This document shows positions 35,738-44,034 of a stretch of DNA of 64,000 nucleotides, in pieces. The notes under the pieces are model-generated. The model searched no databases, was not told the origin of the DNA, and worked only from the letters and a program-made list of their open reading frames with translations. This DNA comes from Flavobacterium sp. MK4S-17 (lineage in GTDB: Bacteria > Bacteroidota > Bacteroidia > Flavobacteriales > Flavobacteriaceae): NCBI RefSeq assembly GCF_009848495.1, contig NZ_WWEP01000034.1, positions 62,001 to 126,000 on the forward strand. Direction: 5' to 3'. The translations under genes and the position numbers were made by a program. Position 1 is the stretch's first letter, and each line of letters begins with the position of its first letter.

Positions 35738-36571
35738 TTAATCAGCTTTTGTTTTGGTTATTACAAGCTCTACACGCCTGTCATAATCCGAGCCTTTACC
35801 CAGGGGTTGTGTATTACCATAACCTTTATAAGTCATGCGTTTGGCGTTTATTTTTTTCAACACAAGGTACTTGTAAACAGTATATGCCCTGTTTTTTGAA
35901 AGTTCCCGTTTTTTAGTGTCCTTATCTATTGCTTCTTTCTGGAAGGAAGGCGTGCAGCACACATGGCCCTGTATTTCAAACTCAAGGTTTTTATAGCGGT
36001 GTAAAAGGCGTGCAATTTTGTCCAGTTCCATCCTCGATTTATAGGTAAGCTTGCTGCTCCCGCGCTCAAAAAGTATATTTTCAAGATAAATGCGGTCGCC
36101 CACCACATGGTCTTTTTTAAGCTGGTTGTACATGCCCGGCTCCATGGGCGGAGGCGGAACCGGCCTGAAATTTACAACTACGTCAACACGCCTGTTTTTG
36201 GAACGGGCTTCCGATATATTATCAATATCTTCTTCCAGCAAAATACGGCCTTTGCCCTCTATGGTAACTATAATTTTATTCTTTATGCCTTTATCTACCA
36301 AAAAGGATTTAATGGTATTTGCCCTGTTATTTGAAAGTTTAAAGTTATATTCATCTTTTCCCCTGTCATCACAATAGCCGAATATCTGTATGGCTTCAAT
36401 TCGGGTAGTATCTATTGCCTGTACAAAGGTTAGAAGATTACTGCCCTGCTTTTCATCAAGATTGTATTTGTCATATTCAAAATAAATGGAATATACCGTT
36501 TCTTCCTGCGCATACAGTGTTACTATATTGGCTGTAAGGAGAAAGAATACAATATGCAGGAGCTTTTTCAT
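35738..36571 (-). CDS. Exported protein with two OmpA-like domains
   Basis: This 277-residue protein has a signal peptide (MKKLLHIVFFLLTANIVTLYA) and two OmpA-like peptidoglycan-binding domains in tandem. The first contains YFEYDKYNLDEKQ and SNNRANTIKSFLV (residues 28-130), the second ILFERGSSKLTYKSRMELDK, FEIQGHVCCTP, SKNRAYTVYKYLV and YGNTQPLGKGSDYDRRVELV (165-274). No beta-barrel or lipobox is evident, so it is likely periplasmic. It is codirectional with kup, 16 nt upstream. Confidence 0.88.
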   Translation of the reverse strand: MKKLLHIVFFLLTANIVTLYAQEETVYSIYFEYDKYNLDEKQGSNLLTFVQAIDTTRIEAIQIFGYCDDRGKDEYNFKLSNNRANTIKSFLVDKGIKNKIIVTIEGKGRILLEEDIDNISEARSKNRRVDVVVNFRPVPPPPMEPGMYNQLKKDHVVGDRIYLENILFERGSSKLTYKSRMELDKIARLLHRYKNLEFEIQGHVCCTPSFQKEAIDKDTKKRELSKNRAYTVYKYLVLKKINAKRMTYKGYGNTQPLGKGSDYDRRVELVITKTKAD

Positions 36572-36587
36572 TAAATGCTTTTTTCGG

Positions 36588-38561
36588 TTAATCTTCTATG
36601 CGGGTAAGGTTTAAATCTTCCGGCGGATGGATAACTATCGGGAATTTCTCAACTTTAACCGAACTGCTGTCCAGCCCGAAAGCCCTGCCTTCGGAAAGGC
36701 TTACTTTTTTGAGTACAAAATAGAGGTCGAGGATAATCCTTTCATACCAAGGCAATTCGTTTTCATAAGAAAGGAATTTTTCTATGATAACAAACTTAAA
36801 GTCGCCGATTACATTATTACGGTTTAATGATTCGTAACGGCTGGTTATATCTACCTCGCCATGTGCCACCATATCCTTTACCACTTTTTTAAACATAAGG
36901 TTAATTCGGGGTGCTACCCTAAAGCCAAGGTAAAAATCTATACGTATAACATCATCTTTCATTATTTCCCTAACGCGGTATTCCATCCTGTAAGGCTCAT
37001 CTACCACATTTACATGAACAAACCAGTAAATATCGGCGCGTTTTGGCCTTTTTTGAAGTATAGAGTAAATAATTTTAGACTCCACTTCATCTGCAAATTG
37101 TGCATTTGTCATATACACCAGGTGGGTTGCATATTTGGGTATCGAGGTATCATTACTCAATTCCGAAAGCACAGTTTTGTAATTATCAATTTTTGCAAAC
37201 TCGGTATATTCGCTGCGTATTTGTTTTGCGGTATACCAAACAGTCATTATAGCCCCTAAAACACCGGTTATAAGTACAGATACATAACCACCGTTATGAA
37301 ACTTATCTATATTAGCCATAAAAAACGCACCTTCTATAACCAGGTAAACCGTAATTACCGTAAATATAATAACTGGATGATAGCGCCTTGTTGCCATAAA
37401 CATACCCAGGAGTGAAGTTGTCATAAGCATACATATTACTATAGCAAGACCATAGGCAGCTTCCATTGCGCTGGATTCCCTGAAATATAAAACTATAGAG
37501 GTACATCCCAGGAACAGCATCCAGTTTACGGAAGGGATATATAACTGCCCTTTAAGTTCGGTAGGGTATTTAACGGAAACTTTTGGCCAGAAGTTAAGCC
37601 TCATTGCCTCGCTTATCATAGTAAATGAACCGCTGATTAATGCCTGTGAAGCAATTATTGCGGCTGAAGTGGCCACTGCAATTCCTATGGGCAGAAACCA
37701 TTCAGGCATTATTAAATAAAATGGATTGGCGGGGTCAGCAACATTGCCGCTTATGTCTGTTAACGTACCACCCGAGTGCCCTAAAAGGTAGGCGCCCTGC
37801 CCAAAATAGTTAAGCACTAATGCACTTTTTACAAAAATCCAGCTTACCCTTATGTTTGCCCTGCCACAGTGGCCCATATCGCTGTATAAGGCTTCTGCAC
37901 CGGTTGTACATAAAAATACAAAACCCAATACATAAAAGCCTTCGGAGTGCATTTCCAAAAGGTAGGTTATATAATACGGGTTCAGGGCTTTAAGTATTGA
38001 AAAGTTTGATGATATTTGTATTATGCCCAGTACGGCGAGCATGCCAAACCATATCAGCATCATGGGGCCAAAAAAACGCCCCAGGAATTTAGTACCGAAA
38101 CGTTGAATGGAAAACAGGACAAAAAGAATGGCGACTACTATGCTGACAGTATCCAGGTTTTCGTTGTAAACCCTTAAACCCTCTATAGCAGAAGATACAG
38201 AAATGGGGGGTGTTATAAAACCATCAGCCATAAGGCAGCTTCCGCCTATGATTGCCGGAACAATCATCCATTTCTTTTTAAAGCGCTTTAACAGGGCATA
38301 AAGTGAAAATATACCTCCTTCGCCTTTGTTATCGGCTTTTAGGGTTATAAGCACATATTTAATGGTGGTTTGCAGTGTCAGTGTCCAAAAAATACAGGAA
38401 AGCGCACCCAGTATTATTTCTTCCCTTATGGTTTCGGTTTTACCTAAAATAGCCCTCATTACATAAAGCGGTGAGGTACCTATATCCCCGTAAATAATGC
38501 CCAAAGTAACAATAAGCCCTCCTAAGGTTACTTTGTTAAGGTGCTTGTGACTATTGCCCAC
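36588..38561 (-). CDS. kup: KUP family potassium uptake transporter
   Basis: This 657-residue protein has about twelve transmembrane helices in its first 430 residues and a cytoplasmic C-terminal domain. The start GGLIVTLGIIYGDIGTSPLY is the unmistakable KUP signature, followed by GEGGIFSLYALLKR and ALYSDMGHCGRANI. KUP proteins import K+ with protons. A TACATTTG -7-like box lies at 38581-38588. It probably heads a two-gene transcript with the OmpA-like gene. Confidence 0.96.
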   Translation of the reverse strand: MGNSHKHLNKVTLGGLIVTLGIIYGDIGTSPLYVMRAILGKTETIREEIILGALSCIFWTLTLQTTIKYVLITLKADNKGEGGIFSLYALLKRFKKKWMIVPAIIGGSCLMADGFITPPISVSSAIEGLRVYNENLDTVSIVVAILFVLFSIQRFGTKFLGRFFGPMMLIWFGMLAVLGIIQISSNFSILKALNPYYITYLLEMHSEGFYVLGFVFLCTTGAEALYSDMGHCGRANIRVSWIFVKSALVLNYFGQGAYLLGHSGGTLTDISGNVADPANPFYLIMPEWFLPIGIAVATSAAIIASQALISGSFTMISEAMRLNFWPKVSVKYPTELKGQLYIPSVNWMLFLGCTSIVLYFRESSAMEAAYGLAIVICMLMTTSLLGMFMATRRYHPVIIFTVITVYLVIEGAFFMANIDKFHNGGYVSVLITGVLGAIMTVWYTAKQIRSEYTEFAKIDNYKTVLSELSNDTSIPKYATHLVYMTNAQFADEVESKIIYSILQKRPKRADIYWFVHVNVVDEPYRMEYRVREIMKDDVIRIDFYLGFRVAPRINLMFKKVVKDMVAHGEVDITSRYESLNRNNVIGDFKFVIIEKFLSYENELPWYERIILDLYFVLKKVSLSEGRAFGLDSSSVKVEKFPIVIHPPEDLNLTRIED

Positions 38562-38636
38562 GATAATTTAAATTAAACTGCAAATGTATATGATTTTACA
38601 AAAAAAGCATGTAACGCCTTAATATTTAACCATAAA

Positions 38637-38666
38637 AAAGCCCTGCTTGTAGTGTTGCAGGGCTTT
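38637..38666 (-). terminator. Terminator of the S41 protease gene
   Basis: The stem AAAGCCCTGC / GCAGGGCTTT with a 10-nt loop (38637-38666), followed on the minus strand by a T-run, lies just after the S41 stop codon. Confidence 0.85.
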
Positions 38667-38673
38667 CATTAAA

Positions 38674-40311
38674 TTATTTTAAAAGTATTTTATTGTACTG
38701 TGCAGTATTATTTAAAATAGCTGCCGCCTTTTGTATTTCTGGGTTGCTTGTGGCATAGTACTTATACAATCCTTCCTTATACTGGTAGCGTTTAATAAGC
38801 TCATCTGTAATAAGCTGTTTAATTTCCTGCTTGTGCGCTATAAGCTCTTTTTCCTCGCTTTTTTGCAGGGCGGTTAAAAGCTGTTTGTATTCTGCAGCAA
38901 TGCTTTCATCCACCTTTTCTTTTTTAGCTACTTCAAGGGTTGCTTTCAGTGCCTTTTCAGTTTCAGTATCAAATTCAAAGTTTTCTTTTTTAAGGAACTG
39001 CTTAAAGGCTTCATAATCAGTATCGGTAAGCTGGGGTATTGCCGTTCCCAGGTTGGGGTTTTTATAATAATAATTGGTGACATAATTAAATATGCCGTCA
39101 TTCCTTACCAGCGCATCGGCTATGGCACTTTGTTTGGACTCCTCAAGCTCAATATCTGGAAAAATACCGCCCCCGTCATAAACAGTCCTGCCTTTGCGGG
39201 TTTTAAAGGCGTTATAATCTTTTTTATCAATACGGATGGCTTTTCCATCAGCATCTTTATGCGCATAATCCAAAGCCTGTATGCCACGCCCTGACGGAGT
39301 GTAGTATCGGGAAATGGTAACTTTTACCTGTGTGCCATAAGTTAGGTCTATAGGGCGTTGCACAAGCCCCTTGCCGAAACTCCTGCTGCCTACAATAACA
39401 GCCCTGTCTAAATCCTGCAGTGCCCCCGAAACAATTTCGGAAGCCGAGGCACTTTTACCGTCAACAAGTATGGCAAGCGGTATTTCGGTATCTACAGGGG
39501 CCTTTTGTGTCCTGTAGGTATTGTTATATTTTTCGTTTTTAGACTTTGTGGTAACTATAACCTCATTTTGCGGTACAAACAGGTTGCATATATTTACGGC
39601 TTCATTAAGAAGGCCGCCGGGATTACCGCGCAGGTCCAGTATAATATTTTTAGCACCCTGCTCTTTTAATTTTAAAAGAGCATCCTTTGTTTCGGCAGAA
39701 GCCTTAGAGTTAAACTGAGACAATACTATGTACCCTGTTTCCTTACTTACCATACTGAAAAAAGGTACTGCCTTTACGTCAACCTCAGTAAGTACCAGCT
39801 CAGTAGAGTAGGTTTTACCCTGCCTTATATATTTAATGGCTATTTTGGTGTTTTTGGAACCTTTAAGCAATTCGCCTGCATCTTCTTTAAACTCCGAAAG
39901 GTTTATATCGCCTATCTGTATTATTTCGTCCCCTGCTTTAAGCCCCGCTTTATCGGCAGGGTAATCTTTATATGGTTCTTTTATTATAAGCTTTCCGTCC
40001 TTGCGGGTAATTATTGCCCCAACTCCGGTATATTCGCCGGTGTTGTTTATTTTAAACTTTGCCACATCCTGTTCGTTAAAATAAACGGTATAGGGGTCAA
40101 GGTCGGCAAGCATGCTTTTTATGGCTTTGTCCATTAACTCCCCCGGGTTGGTTTCGTCAACATAATTTACGTTCACGGTTTTAAACAATGTGGTAAATAT
40201 TTCAATCTGCTTTGCAATTTCAAAAAAATCGCTTTTAAAGCTTGTGCCTATAAGCAAAAAGCAAATTGCCACTGCCGGGATAACATATTTTTTCTTTAAT
40301 CTGGTAAACAT
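38674..40311 (-). CDS. S41 family carboxy-terminal processing protease
   Basis: A periplasmic serine protease of about 545 residues, of the CtpA/Prc type. An N-terminal signal anchor (VIPAVAICFLLIGTSF) is followed by a PDZ domain (TGVGAIITRKDGKLIIKEPY, PADKAGLKAGDEI) and the S41 core. The catalytic Ser is in DGKSASASEIVSGALQD and the Lys in GSRSFGKGLVQRP. A helical C-terminal extension follows. The ATG at 40311 is as likely as the one at 40314. It lies 112 nt downstream of rnpA on the same strand, a pairing seen in other Flavobacteriia. Confidence 0.92.
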   Translation of the reverse strand: MFTRLKKKYVIPAVAICFLLIGTSFKSDFFEIAKQIEIFTTLFKTVNVNYVDETNPGELMDKAIKSMLADLDPYTVYFNEQDVAKFKINNTGEYTGVGAIITRKDGKLIIKEPYKDYPADKAGLKAGDEIIQIGDINLSEFKEDAGELLKGSKNTKIAIKYIRQGKTYSTELVLTEVDVKAVPFFSMVSKETGYIVLSQFNSKASAETKDALLKLKEQGAKNIILDLRGNPGGLLNEAVNICNLFVPQNEVIVTTKSKNEKYNNTYRTQKAPVDTEIPLAILVDGKSASASEIVSGALQDLDRAVIVGSRSFGKGLVQRPIDLTYGTQVKVTISRYYTPSGRGIQALDYAHKDADGKAIRIDKKDYNAFKTRKGRTVYDGGGIFPDIELEESKQSAIADALVRNDGIFNYVTNYYYKNPNLGTAIPQLTDTDYEAFKQFLKKENFEFDTETEKALKATLEVAKKEKVDESIAAEYKQLLTALQKSEEKELIAHKQEIKQLITDELIKRYQYKEGLYKYYATSNPEIQKAAAILNNTAQYNKILLK

Positions 40312-40425
40312 CATTTAATCAGTTTCTTTGTTTAGAGTGTATCCTGCGCCATGAAGAATACTTTACGAAAATAATGATAAAAACGTAAAGAAGCATAGTA
40401 ATATTATAACTGATTGCAATAGAGG

Positions 40426-40809
40426 TTATAAACCTTCCTGCTCCAGGAATTTTTGAAAAAGCGCAACGGTTTTTATATTAACTTCCTGAAAAGAAAGCCT
40501 GTCCCTGCTTTGGTAAAAAAACATAAACGCATAAGGGGTTACAAGCTTATCGGTAAGCAGGTGTTTGTTAATCCGGTAGGATTCACGCAGAAGTCGCTTA
40601 AAGTAATTTCGGTCAACCGCATTTTTAAAATGCTTTTTAGAAACCGAAACCCCCATTTTTATAATAGTATCACTGTTATCTGCAAGCGGTACATATACAA
40701 GGCGCAAAGGGTATTTTGAAACCGATTTACCTTCAGCAAACATACGGCTGATGGTATTCCTGCTTTTCAGCTTTTCACTTTTTGGATATGTATAGCGGCG
40801 GTTTTCCAT
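40426..40809 (-). CDS. rnpA: Ribonuclease P protein component
   Basis: This 127-residue basic protein is the protein subunit of RNase P, which matures tRNA 5' ends. The RNP motif appears as AVDRNYFKRLLRESYR, close to the canonical RNxxKRxxRE, and the start YPKSEKLKSRNTISRMFAEG is typical. rpmH, the usual neighbour, is absent. A TACCTTTG -7 element lies at 40816-40823 on the minus strand, very near the start codon. Confidence 0.93.
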   Translation of the reverse strand: MENRRYTYPKSEKLKSRNTISRMFAEGKSVSKYPLRLVYVPLADNSDTIIKMGVSVSKKHFKNAVDRNYFKRLLRESYRINKHLLTDKLVTPYAFMFFYQSRDRLSFQEVNIKTVALFQKFLEQEGL

Positions 40810-40901
40810 TTACGGCAAAGGTACATTTTTTTAAAAACTGGATAAAGCTGCATTATTGTCAGATTATTTTCTTAATATTGGTGTTTAAATAGCTTATAAA
40901 A

Positions 40902-41582
40902 ATGGTATCACAAAGATTAGGTAAATATATAGAAGCAAAAAATATTAGCTATTATGCCTTTGAAAACAGCCTTGAAGCAAGCAGGGGCAGTATTTCCAAA
41001 GCGGTAAAAGAGGGTAAAAGCATTGGTTCCAACATGCTGGAAAAAATTCTTTTGCATTACCCTGACCTTAACCCGGAATGGCTGCTGACCGGAAGCGGGG
41101 AAATGCTTATAAGTAATACAAAAATAAAAAGTTACGGGCTAAAAACAGATTATGGCATAGAGAACCAGCAGATACCCCTTTATGATATTGAAGCTTTTGC
41201 AGGGCTGGTACCGCTTTTGGGCAATAACGAAGCTACCCGCCCTATTGATTATATTTCTATTCCCAACCTGCCAAAATGCGATGGTGCCGTTTATATTACA
41301 GGTGATAGTATGTATCCATTACTAAAGAGTGGCGATATTGTACTATACAAACAGGTGCAGGATGTAACTAATAATATTTTTTGGGGGGAAATGTACCTTT
41401 TAGGTGTAGATATGGGTGATGAAGAATATGTTACTGTAAAATATGTACATAAAGGCAGCCGTTATGATACAATAACATTGGTCAGCGAAAATAAATACTA
41501 CCAGGATAAGGAAATTGAAATAGGCAGGATAAGGGCTTTGGCCATAGTTAAAGCAAGCGTGAGGATGAACGCAATGAAATAG
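40902..41582 (+). CDS. S24/LexA-like repressor with N-terminal HTH
   Basis: This 226-residue protein has an N-terminal HTH region (residues 1-60; WLLTGSGEML is typical of phage-CI-like regulators). The C-terminal S24 peptidase domain has the catalytic Ser in YITGDSMYPLLKSGDIVLYK and a candidate Lys in VTVKYVHKG. Such proteins are repressors inactivated by RecA-stimulated self-cleavage, or stand-alone regulators in Flavobacteriia. No Ala-Gly or Cys-Gly cleavage site is certain; AFAGLVPLL near residue 99 is a candidate. No phage genes surround it. Confidence 0.85.
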   Translation: MVSQRLGKYIEAKNISYYAFENSLEASRGSISKAVKEGKSIGSNMLEKILLHYPDLNPEWLLTGSGEMLISNTKIKSYGLKTDYGIENQQIPLYDIEAFAGLVPLLGNNEATRPIDYISIPNLPKCDGAVYITGDSMYPLLKSGDIVLYKQVQDVTNNIFWGEMYLLGVDMGDEEYVTVKYVHKGSRYDTITLVSENKYYQDKEIEIGRIRALAIVKASVRMNAMK

Positions 41583-41605
41583 GCCTGCCAATAAATTGAC
41601 AGGCC
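41582..41605 (+). terminator. Hairpin at the 3' end of the S24 regulator gene
   Basis: GGCCTGCCAAT / ATTGACAGGCC pair with a single C-A mismatch to give a strong stem that overlaps the stop codon. No T-run follows, so termination is uncertain. Confidence 0.55.
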
Positions 41606-41880
41606 GGTAACTAAGAAATCCCGTTTCAGTATTTAGTTTATTTCCCCTTTATTTCTTTTTGATAGAACAAAGTTATTACCTGATTAGAAAAAGGTTTATT
41701 AAAGCTTTTACAATCTTTTGTTAAAGTAGATTTTCCACAGTATAATTCTACAGTTTTTCCACACATCCACATTGGTTAAATTGCTATTCGATTTCATTTA
41801 ATGTATTTAAATGCCTGATAATTAAAAGTTTAATTTTATTATAATTTATTTTTATCTGTTGGCATTGAACTTGTTGTTTA
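41606..41880. other. Gene-free AT-rich region with DnaA-box-like 9-mers
   Basis: No credible gene. TTTTCCACA occurs twice, at 41731-41739 and 41755-41763, and an ATCCACA half-match at 41765-41771. Both 9-mers fit the relaxed DnaA box TTWTNCACA. The remainder is AT-rich. Confidence 0.5.
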
Positions 41881-42006
41881 TATAATACAAATCTAACCCA
41901 GCTAAAGAGAAGACTTTTTAGCGCCACTATATATACTTAAACAGATTTTTCATTCTATTTTTATCTGTTTAAAAACCTCTGATAAATTTATCAGAGGTTT
42001 TTTTAT
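41881..42006 (+). ncRNA. Candidate small RNA ending in a strong terminator
   Basis: Three hairpins follow one another: GCTAAA / TTTAGC (41901-41922), TTAAACAGAT / ATCTGTTTAA (41937-41972) and a perfect 28-bp palindrome (41973-42000, arms starting AAACCTCTGATAAA) followed by seven T. The terminator lies 390 nt beyond the S24 gene, so it probably ends an independent transcript. A TTGGCA-N16-TATAAT pair (41859-41886) could be the promoter, although it is not the usual Bacteroidota form. The start is a guess. The last hairpin could instead be a second terminator for the opposing M1 peptidase gene. Confidence 0.4.
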
Positions 42007-42010
42007 AAAA

Positions 42011-42030
42011 AAACCGCCAGTTGGCGGTTT
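42011..42030 (-). terminator. Terminator of the M1 peptidase gene
   Basis: The stem AAACCGCCA / TGGCGGTTT with a GT loop is followed on the minus strand by a T-run, 22 nt after the peptidase stop. Confidence 0.88.
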
Positions 42031-42051
42031 AAAAATTGATTAAGGAGATAA

Positions 42052-43941
42052 TTATTGTGCCTGGTAAACATTATTTTCCTTGTTTACGTCTGCCATAAGT
42101 TCTGAAGGGTCTATAACCATAACCTTAACAGCAGATTTAGGCTTGTCTATAGTAAACTCATAAGTTGTATGTGCCCAGTCCCATGATTTTAAAACATTTC
42201 TTTTAAGGTTGGGGTACGGATTACTTTTTTGATACCACATCATTTGCAGCGGTATGTAAAAACTTTCCTGCGTACCGTCTTCATAAACCGCTATTATATC
42301 TATAGGCATAGGCATGCGGCCCAGGCGCTCCAGTGTAATGGTAGCCTTTCCGTTTTCTTCTTTAATTTCCTTTATGCTATAATCAATAGTATTGGTAGTT
42401 TGTGCCCAGTCCATAAGGTACCAGTCAAGCTCGGCACCGGTAACTTTTTCCGCTGAACGCTTTATATCATTCGGTGTAGGATGCGTAAACTTAAAGTCAT
42501 GGTAAAAACGCTTTAGTGTTTCCATCAATTTTTCCTGCCCGATTACATAGCCTAATTGCGCCAGGAATATCTCTCCTTTACTGTAGGCGGATATTCCGTA
42601 CAGCATATTTTGGTCATATCTGTCGGCATGGGTGGTAAGCGGCTGTTCCTTTCCTGTTTTTACCATATAAAAATAGTTGGCATAAGCGTCAACAAAAGGG
42701 TGCACCTGTTCTTCTTTTTTATCATTAGGCATTACAGCTTCCATAGCAAGGTCAGATATAAAAGAAGTAAAGCCCTCGTCCATCCATTCGTGTTTTGATT
42801 CGTTGCTTGCTAAAATATGCTGAAACCAAGAGTGCGCAAACTCATGGGCAGTAACACCTACAAGGCTGCCATAGCTGCGGTTGCCTGTTATAAGTGTACA
42901 CATAGCATATTCCATGCCGCCGTCGCCGCCCTGTATAACAGAATATTGCCTGTAAGGGTAAGGCCCTATATACTTATTGTAAAACTCCAGCAGCTCAACA
43001 GTTTTAGGCTGTAGTTTTTTCCAGTTTTCGTTATATTTTTTATTGTCTTTGTAAAAGAAGTGGAGCTCAACATTGTTTGGCCCCATAACCATATCATGTA
43101 TATAATCCTTATCGGCACCCCATGCAAAATCATGTACCATTGGTGCTTTAAAATGCCAGGTAAGCGTTTTTGTTTTTCTGGGATATTTTACCTTAACGCC
43201 TTCATCCTGATATCCTTTGCCGATTTCATTTTTATTTTGCAGATAGCCTGTGCTTCCTATTGTATAATCCTTGTCAATTGTAATCTTTACATCAAAATTG
43301 CCCCACACGCCATGAAACTCACGCCCTATATAAGGGTCGGCATGCCATCCTTCAAAATCATACTCAGCCATTTTAGGGTACCACTGCGTCATGGAAAGTG
43401 CTACACCTTCTTCCGAGTTCCTGCCTGAACGGCGTACCTGTAACGGCACCTGCCCTTCAAAGTCAAGCGTAAATGTGGTAGATTGCCCCGGCAGTAATGG
43501 CTTGGCAAGGCTTACTTCAAGTACAGTACCTACGGTGTTATTGTTTACACTTGCACCATCCTGTTTTATATTACTGATATTCAGGTAGCCAATTTCATCC
43601 GGTTTGAGCGTGCTGATACGACTTTCTGTAATAGTATTGTTGCCGTTCTTAAAGCTTTTTACCATGCGCTTGTCAGGGTCGGCTATGGTTTTCAGGCGGG
43701 CATCCATCTCGCTGCCCGGCTGGAAAGCATTATTATATAAATGGTAAAACACCCTTTTTAAGGTATCCGGCGAGTTATTGGTATAAACCAGCTCCTGTTT
43801 ACCGGTATAGCGGTAGTTTTTTACATCCATCGCCACTTCCATTTTATAATCAGCGTGTTGCTGCCAATAACCAGGATTGGGTTTATTTTGGGCAAAAAGC
43901 AAGGTGGTGGATAAAACGGCAATAAAAAATAATTTCTTCAT
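42052..43941 (-). CDS. M1 family metallopeptidase
   Basis: An exported aminopeptidase-like zinc protease of about 629 residues. I start it at the signal peptide MKKLFFIAVLSTTLLFAQ at 43941, ten codons inside the longest frame. The zinc motif HEFAHSWFQH, with the downstream Glu in EWMDEGF, is intact (near residue 370), and the exopeptidase-type motif appears as GGDGGMEYAM. Length and the C-terminal domain fit Bacteroidota M1 peptidases that digest peptides in the periplasm or at the surface. Confidence 0.93.
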   Translation of the reverse strand: MKKLFFIAVLSTTLLFAQNKPNPGYWQQHADYKMEVAMDVKNYRYTGKQELVYTNNSPDTLKRVFYHLYNNAFQPGSEMDARLKTIADPDKRMVKSFKNGNNTITESRISTLKPDEIGYLNISNIKQDGASVNNNTVGTVLEVSLAKPLLPGQSTTFTLDFEGQVPLQVRRSGRNSEEGVALSMTQWYPKMAEYDFEGWHADPYIGREFHGVWGNFDVKITIDKDYTIGSTGYLQNKNEIGKGYQDEGVKVKYPRKTKTLTWHFKAPMVHDFAWGADKDYIHDMVMGPNNVELHFFYKDNKKYNENWKKLQPKTVELLEFYNKYIGPYPYRQYSVIQGGDGGMEYAMCTLITGNRSYGSLVGVTAHEFAHSWFQHILASNESKHEWMDEGFTSFISDLAMEAVMPNDKKEEQVHPFVDAYANYFYMVKTGKEQPLTTHADRYDQNMLYGISAYSKGEIFLAQLGYVIGQEKLMETLKRFYHDFKFTHPTPNDIKRSAEKVTGAELDWYLMDWAQTTNTIDYSIKEIKEENGKATITLERLGRMPMPIDIIAVYEDGTQESFYIPLQMMWYQKSNPYPNLKRNVLKSWDWAHTTYEFTIDKPKSAVKVMVIDPSELMADVNKENNVYQAQ

Positions 43942-43974
43942 GCTATAAAAATAATAATTTTTAAATGGCAAATA

Positions 43975-44013
43975 AAAACCCGCATACCCTACTTTGTAAA
44001 GGCTGCGGGTTTT
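43975..44013 (-). terminator. Terminator of the S8 peptidase gene
   Basis: The stem AAAACCCGCA (43975-43984) / TGCGGGTTTT (44004-44013) is followed on the minus strand by a T-run. It lies about 20 nt after the S8 stop codon. Confidence 0.85.
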
Positions 44014-44034
44014 ATATATGCTTAAAGGCTGATT

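Noticed and set aside
40902-41582. S24 repressor as a prophage remnant
   Set aside because: No integrase, structural or lysis gene nearby; stand-alone S24 regulators are common in Flavobacteriia.
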